From the NCBI RefSeq assembly GCF_003205615.1, contig NZ_PYBV01000011.1, positions 245,499-309,498 on the forward strand: 64,000 nt of DNA, written 5' to 3'. The translations under genes and the position numbers were made by a program. Below the pieces are notes generated by a model. The model was not told where the DNA came from, did not search any database, and worked only from the letters and a program-made list of their open reading frames with translations. Origin of the DNA: Micromonospora arborensis (GTDB lineage: Bacteria; Actinomycetota; Actinomycetes; Mycobacteriales; Micromonosporaceae). Below, in pieces: positions 29,264-36,592 of the stretch (its first letter is position 1; each line of letters opens with the position of its first letter).

Positions 29264-30901
29264 ATGAGCGCCACGATGATCGTCAAGGACCTGGCCGCCG
29301 GGCACGGCGACCGCCCACTCTTCGCCGGGTTGGACCTGGTAGTCGCCCCCGGTGACGTGGTCGGCCTGGTCGGGCCGAACGGGGCCGGCAAGTCGACGCT
29401 GCTGCGTACCCTCGCGGGGTTGCTGCCGGTCGAGGCCGGCAGCGTGCGGCTCAGCCCGCCCACGGCGAGCGTCGGGCACCTTCCGCAGGAGCCGGAACGG
29501 CGACCGGGCGAGACCGTGCGGGACTTCCTGGCCCGCCGGACCGGGGTGACCGCCGCGCAGGCGGCGTTGGACGCGGCGACCGAGGCGCTGACCGCCGGGG
29601 CGCCGGGCGCCGACGACGCGTACGGCGACGCGTTGGAGCGTTGGCTCGCCCTCGGCGGCGCGGACCTGGACGAACGCGCCGAGCAGGTGAGCGCGGACCT
29701 GGGGCTCGCGGTCGACCTGGACCACCCGACGACCGGGTTGTCCGGCGGCCAGGCGGCCCGCGCCGGGCTGGCCTCGCTGCTGCTCAGCCGGTACGACGTG
29801 TTCCTGCTCGACGAGCCGACCAACGACCTGGACCTGGCCGGTCTGGAACGGTTGGAGGAGTTCGTCACCGGGCTGCGGGCCGGCACGGTGCTGGTCAGCC
29901 ACGACCGGGAGTTCCTCCTCCGCACGGTGACCCGGGTGCTGGAGTTGGACCTGCCGCAGCAGCAGGTGCACCACTACGGCGGCGGTTACGCGGCCTACCT
30001 GGAGGAGCGCGAGGTGGCGCGCCGGCACGCCCGCGCGGACTTCGAGGAGTACGCCGACACGAAAGCTGGGCTGGAGGCACGGGCCCGCACCCAGCGTGGG
30101 TGGATGGAGAAGGGCGTGCGGAACGCCCGGCGCAAGGCCACCGACAACGACAAGATCGGCCGGAAGTTCCGGAGCGAGGCGAGCGAGAAGCAGGCCGCCA
30201 AGGCCAAGCAGACCGAACGGCTGATCGAACGGCTCGACGTGGTCGAGGAACCCCGCAAGGAGTGGGAGCTGCGGATGGAGATCGCCGCCGCACCCCGCGC
30301 CGGCGCCGTCGTGGCCACGCTGCGAGGTGCGGTGGTACGCCGGGGCGGGTTCACCCTCGGCCCGGTCGACCTGCAGATCGACTGGGCGGACCGGGTCGCG
30401 GTGACCGGGGCGAACGGCTCCGGCAAGTCCACCCTGCTGGCCGCGTTGCTCGGGCGGCTGCCGCTGGACGAGGGAACCGCCTCGCTCGGGCCGGGCGTGG
30501 TGGTGGGCGAGGTGGACCAGGCACGGGGGCTGTTCCTCGGCGACGCGCCGCTTATCGACGCGTTCCAGGAAGCCGTACCCGACATGTCGCCGGCGGACGC
30601 GCGGACCCTGCTGGCCAAGTTCGGGTTGCGGGCGGCGCACGTACCCCGGCCGGCGGCCACCCTCTCCCCCGGTGAGCGAACCCGGGCGGCGCTGGCTCTG
30701 CTTCAGGGGCGCGGGGTCAATCTGCTGGTGCTCGACGAGCCCACCAACCACCTGGATCTGGCCGCCATCGAGCAACTCGAATCGGCGCTGGCCAGCTACC
30801 CCGGCACGCTGCTTCTGGTCACTCACGACCGACGGATGCTGGCCGCCATCGAGACGAACCGTCGGCTCCGGGTCGACGCCGGGCGGATCGCCGAAGATTG
30901 A
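29264..30901 (+). CDS. ABC-F family ATPase (ribosome-associated type)
   Basis: 545 aa with two ATPase domains and no membrane segments. Domain 1: Walker A GPNGAGKSTLL, signature LSGGQAARAGLAS, Walker B FLLDEPTNDLDL. Domain 2: GANGSGKSTLL, LSPGERTRAALAL, LVLDEPTNHLDL. The interdomain linker (~240-345) is long and highly charged (RARADFEEY... KFRSEASEKQAAKAK), as in ABC-F proteins that reach into the ribosomal exit site. Candidate role: ribosome protection against antibiotics or general translation factor; the sequence alone does not decide. Confidence 0.93.
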   Translation: MSATMIVKDLAAGHGDRPLFAGLDLVVAPGDVVGLVGPNGAGKSTLLRTLAGLLPVEAGSVRLSPPTASVGHLPQEPERRPGETVRDFLARRTGVTAAQAALDAATEALTAGAPGADDAYGDALERWLALGGADLDERAEQVSADLGLAVDLDHPTTGLSGGQAARAGLASLLLSRYDVFLLDEPTNDLDLAGLERLEEFVTGLRAGTVLVSHDREFLLRTVTRVLELDLPQQQVHHYGGGYAAYLEEREVARRHARADFEEYADTKAGLEARARTQRGWMEKGVRNARRKATDNDKIGRKFRSEASEKQAAKAKQTERLIERLDVVEEPRKEWELRMEIAAAPRAGAVVATLRGAVVRRGGFTLGPVDLQIDWADRVAVTGANGSGKSTLLAALLGRLPLDEGTASLGPGVVVGEVDQARGLFLGDAPLIDAFQEAVPDMSPADARTLLAKFGLRAAHVPRPAATLSPGERTRAALALLQGRGVNLLVLDEPTNHLDLAAIEQLESALASYPGTLLLVTHDRRMLAAIETNRRLRVDAGRIAED

Positions 30902-30939
30902 TCCGTGCCAGCGGGCCGGCGCGGGGTGAGAATGACGCC

Positions 30940-31248
30940 ATGCTCAAGTGGGAGTACGCCCTGCTGGTCCGCCGCCGCCAGGCCGCGACCAACGACCTCG
31001 GCTGGGAGGTCGTCTTCGTCTGGTACGGCCCGGACGGCTCGATGGTCGACGTGACGCCGTACGGCGACACCTCGCTGGCCCACCTGAACCGGGCCGGTGA
31101 CCAGGGCTGGGAGTTGGTCGCGATGAGCGAGGACCCGTCCCTGCCCGGCCACCACGAGTTGCACCGCTATCACCTCAAACGGCCGAAGCCCGCCGCCCCG
31201 CAACCCCGTCAGCGGATCCGCGGCGGCCGCCGTACCGTCTCGGGCTGA
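30940..31248 (+). CDS. Small DUF4177-like protein, unknown function
   Basis: 102 aa. KWEYALLVRRRQ ... LAHLNRAGDQGWELVAMSED is the strand-helix-strand pattern of the small DUF4177-type domain (W/Y-rich strands and a GWELV motif); the last ~30 residues are basic and disordered. The ATG at 30940 fits the domain edge. It follows the ABC-F gene by 38 bases and is probably co-transcribed. Confidence 0.7.
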   Translation: MLKWEYALLVRRRQAATNDLGWEVVFVWYGPDGSMVDVTPYGDTSLAHLNRAGDQGWELVAMSEDPSLPGHHELHRYHLKRPKPAAPQPRQRIRGGRRTVSG

Positions 31249-31436
31249 CTCGGCCGCTCCGAACGCACCCCTGCGGGCGTCCTGGTCATGATCGACACGA
31301 CATCGCCGACGTTGGTGTATCCCGCGCCGTGGATGCCGCCAGATCGGCGATCTGGAGTGGATCACGCGTTGCCGAGTCCGACGGGCGGGGCATATCGGGC
31401 GCGAATGCGGGTAACGCGCGGCGGGAGGTGGCCCGA

Positions 31437-32162
31437 ATGGTCGCGTTGGCACAAACTCCACCCTCGGCCGACCGGCTGCGGGCGATCGACGAATTCCTCG
31501 GTCAGGCGTGGGCGGACCAGGTCCGGCACGATGACCGACTGCGGGGCCTGGCGGTCGAGGTGCGGTTCGACCGCGGGGTGGCCCACCTGAGCGGGGACGT
31601 CGCCGAACCCGCCGAGCTACGGCTCGTACGGGACCTGGTGGGGCGGCTGGCCGGCGTCTACGGCGTCTGGTGCCGGGTTGGCGTCGACGGGCGGGCACCG
31701 GTGGTCGTGGACCTCGGCTGCGGGCCGACCAAGCAGTGGTCGAGCAACCTGGGGCTGGACATCTACCCGGCGCCGGGGGTGGACGCCGTCGCGGACCTGT
31801 CCGGTTCGCTGCCGCTCGCCGACAACTCGGTGGACGTCCTGTTCGCGGTGCACATCCTGGAGCACCTGATCGACTTCCTGCCGCTGGTGGACGAGTGCCA
31901 CCGGGTGCTCCGCCCGGGCGGCGTGCTGCACGTGATGAGCCCCTGGTGGGGGCACGTGAACGCGGTGGCCGACCCGACTCACGTCCGACTGATGGACGTG
32001 CAGACGTTCAAGGGGATCTGCCAGCTCCGACCGCCGGGCACCCCGCGGTGGTACCCCCTGCACGCCGGTTGCGACGGTGCCTCGATCTTCGCGGACCTGA
32101 CCCCACTCACCCCAGACGCCAACCCCGCACCGAAGCCCCACCTAGCCCGCTTCTTCGACTAA
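31437..32162 (+). CDS. BON domain fused to a SAM-dependent methyltransferase
   Basis: 241 aa. Residues ~8-78 fit a BON domain (RAIDEFLGQAWADQVRHDD, VRFDRGVAHLSGDV, LRLVRDLVGRLAGVYGV), a phospholipid- or surface-associated fold normally found in secreted proteins. Residues ~82-200 are a class I methyltransferase: VVDLGCGPTKQW (motif I, SAM loop), ADLSGSLPLADNSVDVLFAVHILEHL and HRVLRPGGVLHV. No signal peptide. ATG at 31437 with GGGAGG 7 bases upstream; the frame extends further up without a better start. Substrate unknown. An orphan gene ending at a small gene remnant and a convergent terminator. Confidence 0.8.
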   Translation: MVALAQTPPSADRLRAIDEFLGQAWADQVRHDDRLRGLAVEVRFDRGVAHLSGDVAEPAELRLVRDLVGRLAGVYGVWCRVGVDGRAPVVVDLGCGPTKQWSSNLGLDIYPAPGVDAVADLSGSLPLADNSVDVLFAVHILEHLIDFLPLVDECHRVLRPGGVLHVMSPWWGHVNAVADPTHVRLMDVQTFKGICQLRPPGTPRWYPLHAGCDGASIFADLTPLTPDANPAPKPHLARFFD

Positions 32163-32178
32163 CGCCCGGCCACCCGGC

Positions 32179-32289
32179 CAGGAGGGCAGCACCGACCCCG
32201 GCCGGCAGGTCTGGCTTGACGAGGTGACGTGGGTCGACGGCAAGCCGGTGGTCAAGGGCCCCACCGGCGAGCCGCCGCCTCGCCCCTGA
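32179..32289 (+). pseudogene. Remnant of a glycoside hydrolase family 43 C-terminus
   Basis: About 36 codons in a different frame from the methyltransferase, ending in TGA at 32287-32289. The translation contains PGRQVWLDEVTW and DGKPVVKGPTGEP, which fit the last strands of GH43 arabinanases and xylosidases (R-W-x-D-x-W-DG-P-GP). No start codon, no rest of the enzyme: only the tail survives. The hit rests on motif memory, so confidence is moderate. Confidence 0.5.
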
Positions 32290-32294
32290 GCCGT

Positions 32295-32334
32295 CGCCGA
32301 AGGGCCCCCAAGATCCCGCGGGGGCCCTTCGGCG
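32295..32334. terminator. Strong bidirectional terminator
   Basis: Perfect 15-bp stem (32295-32309 with 32320-32334; CGCCGAAGGGCCCCC on the left arm) and a 10-base loop, between the plus-strand methyltransferase region and the stop of the minus-strand permease at 32339. Confidence 0.88.
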
Positions 32335-32338
32335 GATC

Positions 32339-33820
32339 TCAAGCACCCGGGGCGACGGCGGGATCGTGTCGGGCCAGCCGGTTGCGGCGGTAGCCGTAGC
32401 CGAAGTAGATCACCGCGCCGAGCAGCATCCAGGCGAGGAACCGCAGCCAGGTTTCCACCGACAGGTTGAGCATCAGGTAGAAGCAGGCCAGCGCCGAGAT
32501 GATCGGCAGCACCGGGGAGAACGGCACCCGGAACGGTCGTTCCAGGTCCGGGCGCTTGCGGCGCAGGATCGGGACCGCTGCCGACACGAGCACGAACGCG
32601 CAGAGCGCACCGATGCTGACCAGGTCGGCCAGCGCGGACAGCGGCAGGAAGCCGGCGAGCAGCGCGACCGCGACCGTCATGATCGCCGAGATCCGGTACG
32701 GCGTGCCCCAGCGCGGATGCACCTTCGCGATCGAGGGCGGGATCAACCCGTCCCGGGCGATGGCGAAGCCGATCCGGCCCATCGCCACCAGGTCGACAAG
32801 GATGACGCTGGTCAGGCCTGCGACGGCGGCGATGGAGACCAGCACGGCGGCCCAGCCCGCGCCGACCGACTCGAAGGCCGACGCGATCGGGGCGCCCCGG
32901 TCGATCTCGGTGTACGGCACCATCCCGACCACCACCAGCGAGACGCCGATGTAGAGCACGGTGGAGATCAGCAGCGTGCCGAGCAGACCCAGGGTGAGGT
33001 CCCGCTTGGGCTTGCGCGTCTCCTCGCCCAGGTTCGCCACCGCCTCGAAGCCGGTGTACGCGAAGAAGACGACCGCAGCGGCGCTGAGCACCCCGACGAA
33101 GCCGAAGACGGACGGTTCCAGCCCGAAGAGCGCCTGCGTGACCGGTTGCTTGATGCCGTCGTCGCCGCTACCCGCGGGCTCGGCCGGGGGGATGAACGGG
33201 GTGAGGTTGGCGGCCTTGACGAAGAACAGGCCGGCCACCACCACGAAGACGCAGATGGCCACCTTGACCAGCACCAACAGGTTGGTGATCCGGGCGGACT
33301 CCCGGATGCCGATGATCCCCACGGTGCCGAGGATCAGCACGATGGCGATCGCGCCGATGTTGACCGTGCTGCCCTCCTCGCCGAACCAGCGGGTCGGCAG
33401 GTCGAGCAGTTCCGCGAGGTAGCCGGACCAACCTCGCGCCACCACGGCGGCGCCGAGCGCGAACTCCAGCAGCAGGTCCCAGCCGATGATCCAGGCGACG
33501 ATCTCGCCCATCGTCGCGTACGCGTAGGTGTAGGCGCTGCCGGCGGTCGGCACGCTGGAGGCCAACTCGGCGTAGCAGAGCGCGGCGAGCAGGGCCACCA
33601 GGCCGGCGATGGCGAAGGAGATCACCACACCCGGCCCGGCGCTGTCCCGGGCTTCGATCCCGGTGAGCGTGAAGATGCCGGTGCCGATCACGATGCCGAT
33701 GCCGAAGCCGGCGAGGTCGACCGCGCCGAGCCGTCTCTTCAGCCCGAGTTGCCCGTCCGAGCCGTCCGCCTCACCTTGGGCTATGACGTCCTTGATCGGT
33801 TTGGTGCGCAGCACGGACAC
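32339..33820 (-). CDS. APC superfamily amino acid permease
   Basis: 493 aa with 12 or more membrane helices. LAGFGIGIVIGTGIFTLTG is the first-helix unwound substrate-binding motif, and AGLVALLAALCYAELASSVPTAGSAYTYAY is the conserved second segment typical of cationic amino acid transporter (CAT/YfnA-like) members. GTG at 33820 is chosen because GGGAGGGG lies about 7 bases upstream; the frame above it has no transporter-like sequence. Substrate is probably an amino acid, not specified. Monocistronic. Confidence 0.9.
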   Translation of the reverse strand: MSVLRTKPIKDVIAQGEADGSDGQLGLKRRLGAVDLAGFGIGIVIGTGIFTLTGIEARDSAGPGVVISFAIAGLVALLAALCYAELASSVPTAGSAYTYAYATMGEIVAWIIGWDLLLEFALGAAVVARGWSGYLAELLDLPTRWFGEEGSTVNIGAIAIVLILGTVGIIGIRESARITNLLVLVKVAICVFVVVAGLFFVKAANLTPFIPPAEPAGSGDDGIKQPVTQALFGLEPSVFGFVGVLSAAAVVFFAYTGFEAVANLGEETRKPKRDLTLGLLGTLLISTVLYIGVSLVVVGMVPYTEIDRGAPIASAFESVGAGWAAVLVSIAAVAGLTSVILVDLVAMGRIGFAIARDGLIPPSIAKVHPRWGTPYRISAIMTVAVALLAGFLPLSALADLVSIGALCAFVLVSAAVPILRRKRPDLERPFRVPFSPVLPIISALACFYLMLNLSVETWLRFLAWMLLGAVIYFGYGYRRNRLARHDPAVAPGA

Positions 33821-33930
33821 CTGGTCACCCCTCCCACCGCACGACCACCCCCGTGGCGGCCGGTAGCCGGCGTTGCTACCCAATGGCGGGATTGATCAAC
33901 CGTGAACCCTTGCGACAGTGACCAGACTGT

Positions 33931-33940
33931 GAAAATTTTC
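33931..33940. promoter_or_regulatory. GAAAATTTTC palindrome upstream of the GHL10 gene
   Basis: A perfect 10-bp A/T-rich palindrome in an otherwise GC-rich 203-bp intergenic region, 84 bases before the glycosidase start. Similar GAAA-N-TTTC motifs serve as operators of carbohydrate-responsive repressors in actinobacteria. This is inference. Confidence 0.35.
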
Positions 33941-34023
33941 TTCCAGCGATACATGGACAGACGGCGAATCTTGCCGGAAGTGCCGCGCTGGACACCGGGA
34001 GCCCCACCGAAGGGACATACCGC

Positions 34024-35691
34024 ATGAGAGCCACACGAATCGGTGCCGCCGGGCTGGTCGCAGCCCTACTCGGCACACTCGTCACCACCACCCCCGCCAA
34101 CGCCGCGCCCGACGCGGCCAGCACCACCACCACCACCAACGCCACCTGCACCACCGACCCGGCCATGCCGAAGCGGCAGTTCCGGGCCATGTGGATCTCG
34201 TCGGTGGTCAACATCGACTGGCCCAGCAAGGCATCCCAGACCAGCCCGGACCAGGTCGCCGCCCAACAGGCCGAGTATCGGGAGTTGCTCGACCTCGCCC
34301 AGCGGCTGCACCACAACGCAGTCGTGGTGCAGGTCCGGCCCACCGCCGACGCGCTCTGGCCCTCGCCGTACGAGCCGTGGTCGGAATACCTGACCGGCAT
34401 CCGTGGGCAGGACCCAGGCTGGGACCCCCTGGCCTTCCTGGTCGACGAGGCCCACCGGCGCAACCTGGAATTCCACGCCTGGTTCAACCCGTACCGTGTC
34501 TCGATGCCGGCGCCCGGCGGCGCCGGCGCGGACCTCGCCCAACTCGCCCCCGACCACCCGGCCCGGCAGCATCCGGACTGGACCTTCGCCTACCCGCCGG
34601 CCGGCGTGGCCGGCAGCCGGCTCTACTACAACCCCGGCATCCCCGAGGTCCGCGAGTTCGTGCAGACCGCGATGATGGACGCGGTCAACCGGTACGACAT
34701 CGACGGCGTGCACTTCGACGACTACTTCTACCCCTACCCCAGTGGCACCTACCAGGTGCCGGACGACGCCACCTTCGCGGCACACAACCGGGGTTTCACC
34801 GACCGGGCGGACTGGCGGCGCGACAACATCAACCTGCTCGTCCAGGAGATGAGCGGCAAGATCAAGGCGGCGAAGCCGTGGGTGAAGTTCGGGGTCAGCC
34901 CGTTCGGCATCTGGCGCAACAAGGCCGCCGACCCGCTCGGCTCGGACACCACCGGCAGCCAGTCGTACGACATCATCTCCGCCGACACCCGCAAGTGGAT
35001 CAAGCAGGAGTGGATCGACTACGTGGTGCCGCAGCTCTACTGGTACATCGGCCAGTACCCGGCGGCCGACTACGCGCGACTCGTGCCGTGGTGGGCCGAG
35101 ACCGTGCGGGGCACCCACGTACAGCTCTACATCGGCCAGGCCGACTACAAGAGCGGCGATCCGGCGTACGGATCGTACTGGCAGAACCCGAGCGAGCTGT
35201 CCGACCACCTGACACTCAATCGGGCGTACCCGGAGGTGCAGGGCAACGTGCACTTCTCAGCCGTCCAGGTGCGGGCCAACCGGCTCGGCGCCACCGACAT
35301 CTACGCGGCCGAGCACTACTCCCGCCCGGCGCTCGTGCCAGCCATGCCGCACCTGCCGGCCCGCCCACTGCTCTTCCCGGTGGTCACCAAGGCAGCACGG
35401 CAGGCCGACGGAGTACGGCTGACCTGGCGCCAGCCGGCTGACGGCGTCGGGCCACTCGGCACCGCCACCTCGTACGCGATCTACCGGTTCGACGGCAGCA
35501 CGCTGCCCGGCAAGTGCGGCACCGCGGACGCCGCACACCTGGTCGGCACCGTCCGGGCCACCCCCGGCGGAGCCCAGTCCTGGGTGGACACCTCGGCCGC
35601 GCCCGGCCGGCGATACACCTACCAGCTGACCGCGCTCGACCGATCCGGCAACGAGAGCCCGACGAGCCCGCCAGCCTTCGTCCTGCGCTGA
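34024..35691 (+). CDS. Secreted family-10-like glycoside hydrolase (GHL10, YngK type)
   Basis: 555 aa. Signal peptide ~1-27 (VAALLGTLVTTTPANA), low-complexity Thr linker, then the GHL10 barrel (~52-375: FRAMWISSVVNIDWPSK, VVVQVRPTADALWPSPYEPW, FHAWFNPYRV, DGVHFDDYFYPYP, FGVSPFGIWRNK, DYVVPQLYWY). A fibronectin type III domain closes the protein (~455-555: TSYAIYRFDG, TYQLTALDRSGNESP). YngK-type enzymes are putative cell-wall or polysaccharide glycosidases; the substrate is not established. The ATG at 34024 gives the intact signal peptide. A strong hairpin follows 17 bases after the stop. Confidence 0.88.
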   Translation: MRATRIGAAGLVAALLGTLVTTTPANAAPDAASTTTTTNATCTTDPAMPKRQFRAMWISSVVNIDWPSKASQTSPDQVAAQQAEYRELLDLAQRLHHNAVVVQVRPTADALWPSPYEPWSEYLTGIRGQDPGWDPLAFLVDEAHRRNLEFHAWFNPYRVSMPAPGGAGADLAQLAPDHPARQHPDWTFAYPPAGVAGSRLYYNPGIPEVREFVQTAMMDAVNRYDIDGVHFDDYFYPYPSGTYQVPDDATFAAHNRGFTDRADWRRDNINLLVQEMSGKIKAAKPWVKFGVSPFGIWRNKAADPLGSDTTGSQSYDIISADTRKWIKQEWIDYVVPQLYWYIGQYPAADYARLVPWWAETVRGTHVQLYIGQADYKSGDPAYGSYWQNPSELSDHLTLNRAYPEVQGNVHFSAVQVRANRLGATDIYAAEHYSRPALVPAMPHLPARPLLFPVVTKAARQADGVRLTWRQPADGVGPLGTATSYAIYRFDGSTLPGKCGTADAAHLVGTVRATPGGAQSWVDTSAAPGRRYTYQLTALDRSGNESPTSPPAFVLR

Positions 35692-35707
35692 CCCGTCTTC
35701 CCTCGCC

Positions 35708-35742
35708 GAATGCCCCGGGTGCTCAGCGCCCCCGGGGCATTC
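35708..35742 (+). terminator. Terminator of the GHL10 gene
   Basis: Perfect 12-bp stem (35708-35719 with 35731-35742, GAATGCCCCGGG) with an 11-base loop, 17 bases after the stop and followed by a modest T-rich run. Confidence 0.85.
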
Positions 35743-35877
35743 GTCTGTTTCGACGCCTGTCATCAATAGTTGGCACGGCACATACCGACCGGTTGATCAG
35801 CTGATCGAAACTCATCGACATCCGGTAACCCGCCGGTAACTTCAGTTCCGCCCCGCTCACCCCCGCGGAGGTAACCC

Positions 35878-36417
35878 GTGCCCCGACGTCTCGCCACCCT
35901 GTTCGCCTCGGGCGCGCTCGCGCTGCTCGCCACCCTCGCCATCGCCTCCCCCGCCGCCGCCGTCACCCCCGCCCAGCGGCTCTCCGTGCTGTCCAGTTGG
36001 ACCCAGACCAGCGCCTCCAGTTACAACTCCTGGAACAGCGCCCGGGTCAACCGGGCCCCCTGGGCCGAGTACAACTTCAACTGGTCCACCGACTACTGCT
36101 CGTCCAGCCCGGACAACCCGCTCGGGTTCACCTTCAACCTGGGCTGCTACCGGCACGACTTCGGCTACCGCAACTACAAGTCGGTCGGCCAGTTCCCCAC
36201 CAACAAGTCCCGACTGGACAGCGCCTTCTACGAGGACCTGAAGCGCGTCTGCGCCACGTACAACTCGATCGTTCGGCCGGCGTGCTACAGCCTGGCCTGG
36301 ACCTACTACCAGGCGGTCAGCCTCTTCGGATCGCTGGCAGCCGTACAACAAGCCGACATCGACCGCGCCGCCCACCTGAAGGCCGAAGCCGAACGCCAAG
36401 CCCGAACCCCCGCCTAA
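35878..36417 (+). CDS. Secreted prokaryotic phospholipase A2
   Basis: 179 aa. Signal peptide ~1-28 (ALALLATLAIASPAAA). The catalytic signature is CYRHDFGYRNYK (His-Asp dyad plus Cys), preceded by the calcium-loop-like segment STDYCSSSPDNPLGF and followed by RLDSAFYEDLKRVC, giving two disulfides as in Streptomyces violaceoruber PLA2. It should release the sn-2 fatty acid from phospholipids extracellularly. GTG start with GGAGGTAA 4 bases upstream. Confidence 0.9.
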   Translation: MPRRLATLFASGALALLATLAIASPAAAVTPAQRLSVLSSWTQTSASSYNSWNSARVNRAPWAEYNFNWSTDYCSSSPDNPLGFTFNLGCYRHDFGYRNYKSVGQFPTNKSRLDSAFYEDLKRVCATYNSIVRPACYSLAWTYYQAVSLFGSLAAVQQADIDRAAHLKAEAERQARTPA

Positions 36418-36420
36418 CCC

Positions 36421-36592
36421 GCCACCCCCCCCACCCCACCCCCCCCCCCCCCGCGCCCCCCCCCCGCCCCGCCCCGCCCCGCCCCGCCCGCGTCGATCAT
36501 GAGGTTATTGCCCGCCTTCCCGGCGTGTCGGGGCAATAACCTCATGATCAACAACGGCGTGGGTGGGGTGGGGGTGGGGGTGGGTTAGGCGC
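36421..36592. repeat. C-rich tract, 19-bp palindrome and G-rich tract
   Basis: From left to right: an almost pure C tract (36421-36490), a perfect 19-bp inverted repeat (36495-36513 GATCATGAGGTTATTGCCC with 36531-36549) around a 17-base loop, then a G/T tract (36558-36592, GGGTGGGG-type). The outer tracts are roughly complementary, so the whole unit can fold. It lies between convergent genes and could also end transcription. Confidence 0.85.

Noticed and set aside
29195..30826. 543-codon frame antisense to the ABC-F gene
   Set aside because: The plus strand carries two full ATPase domains; the antisense translation is low-complexity.
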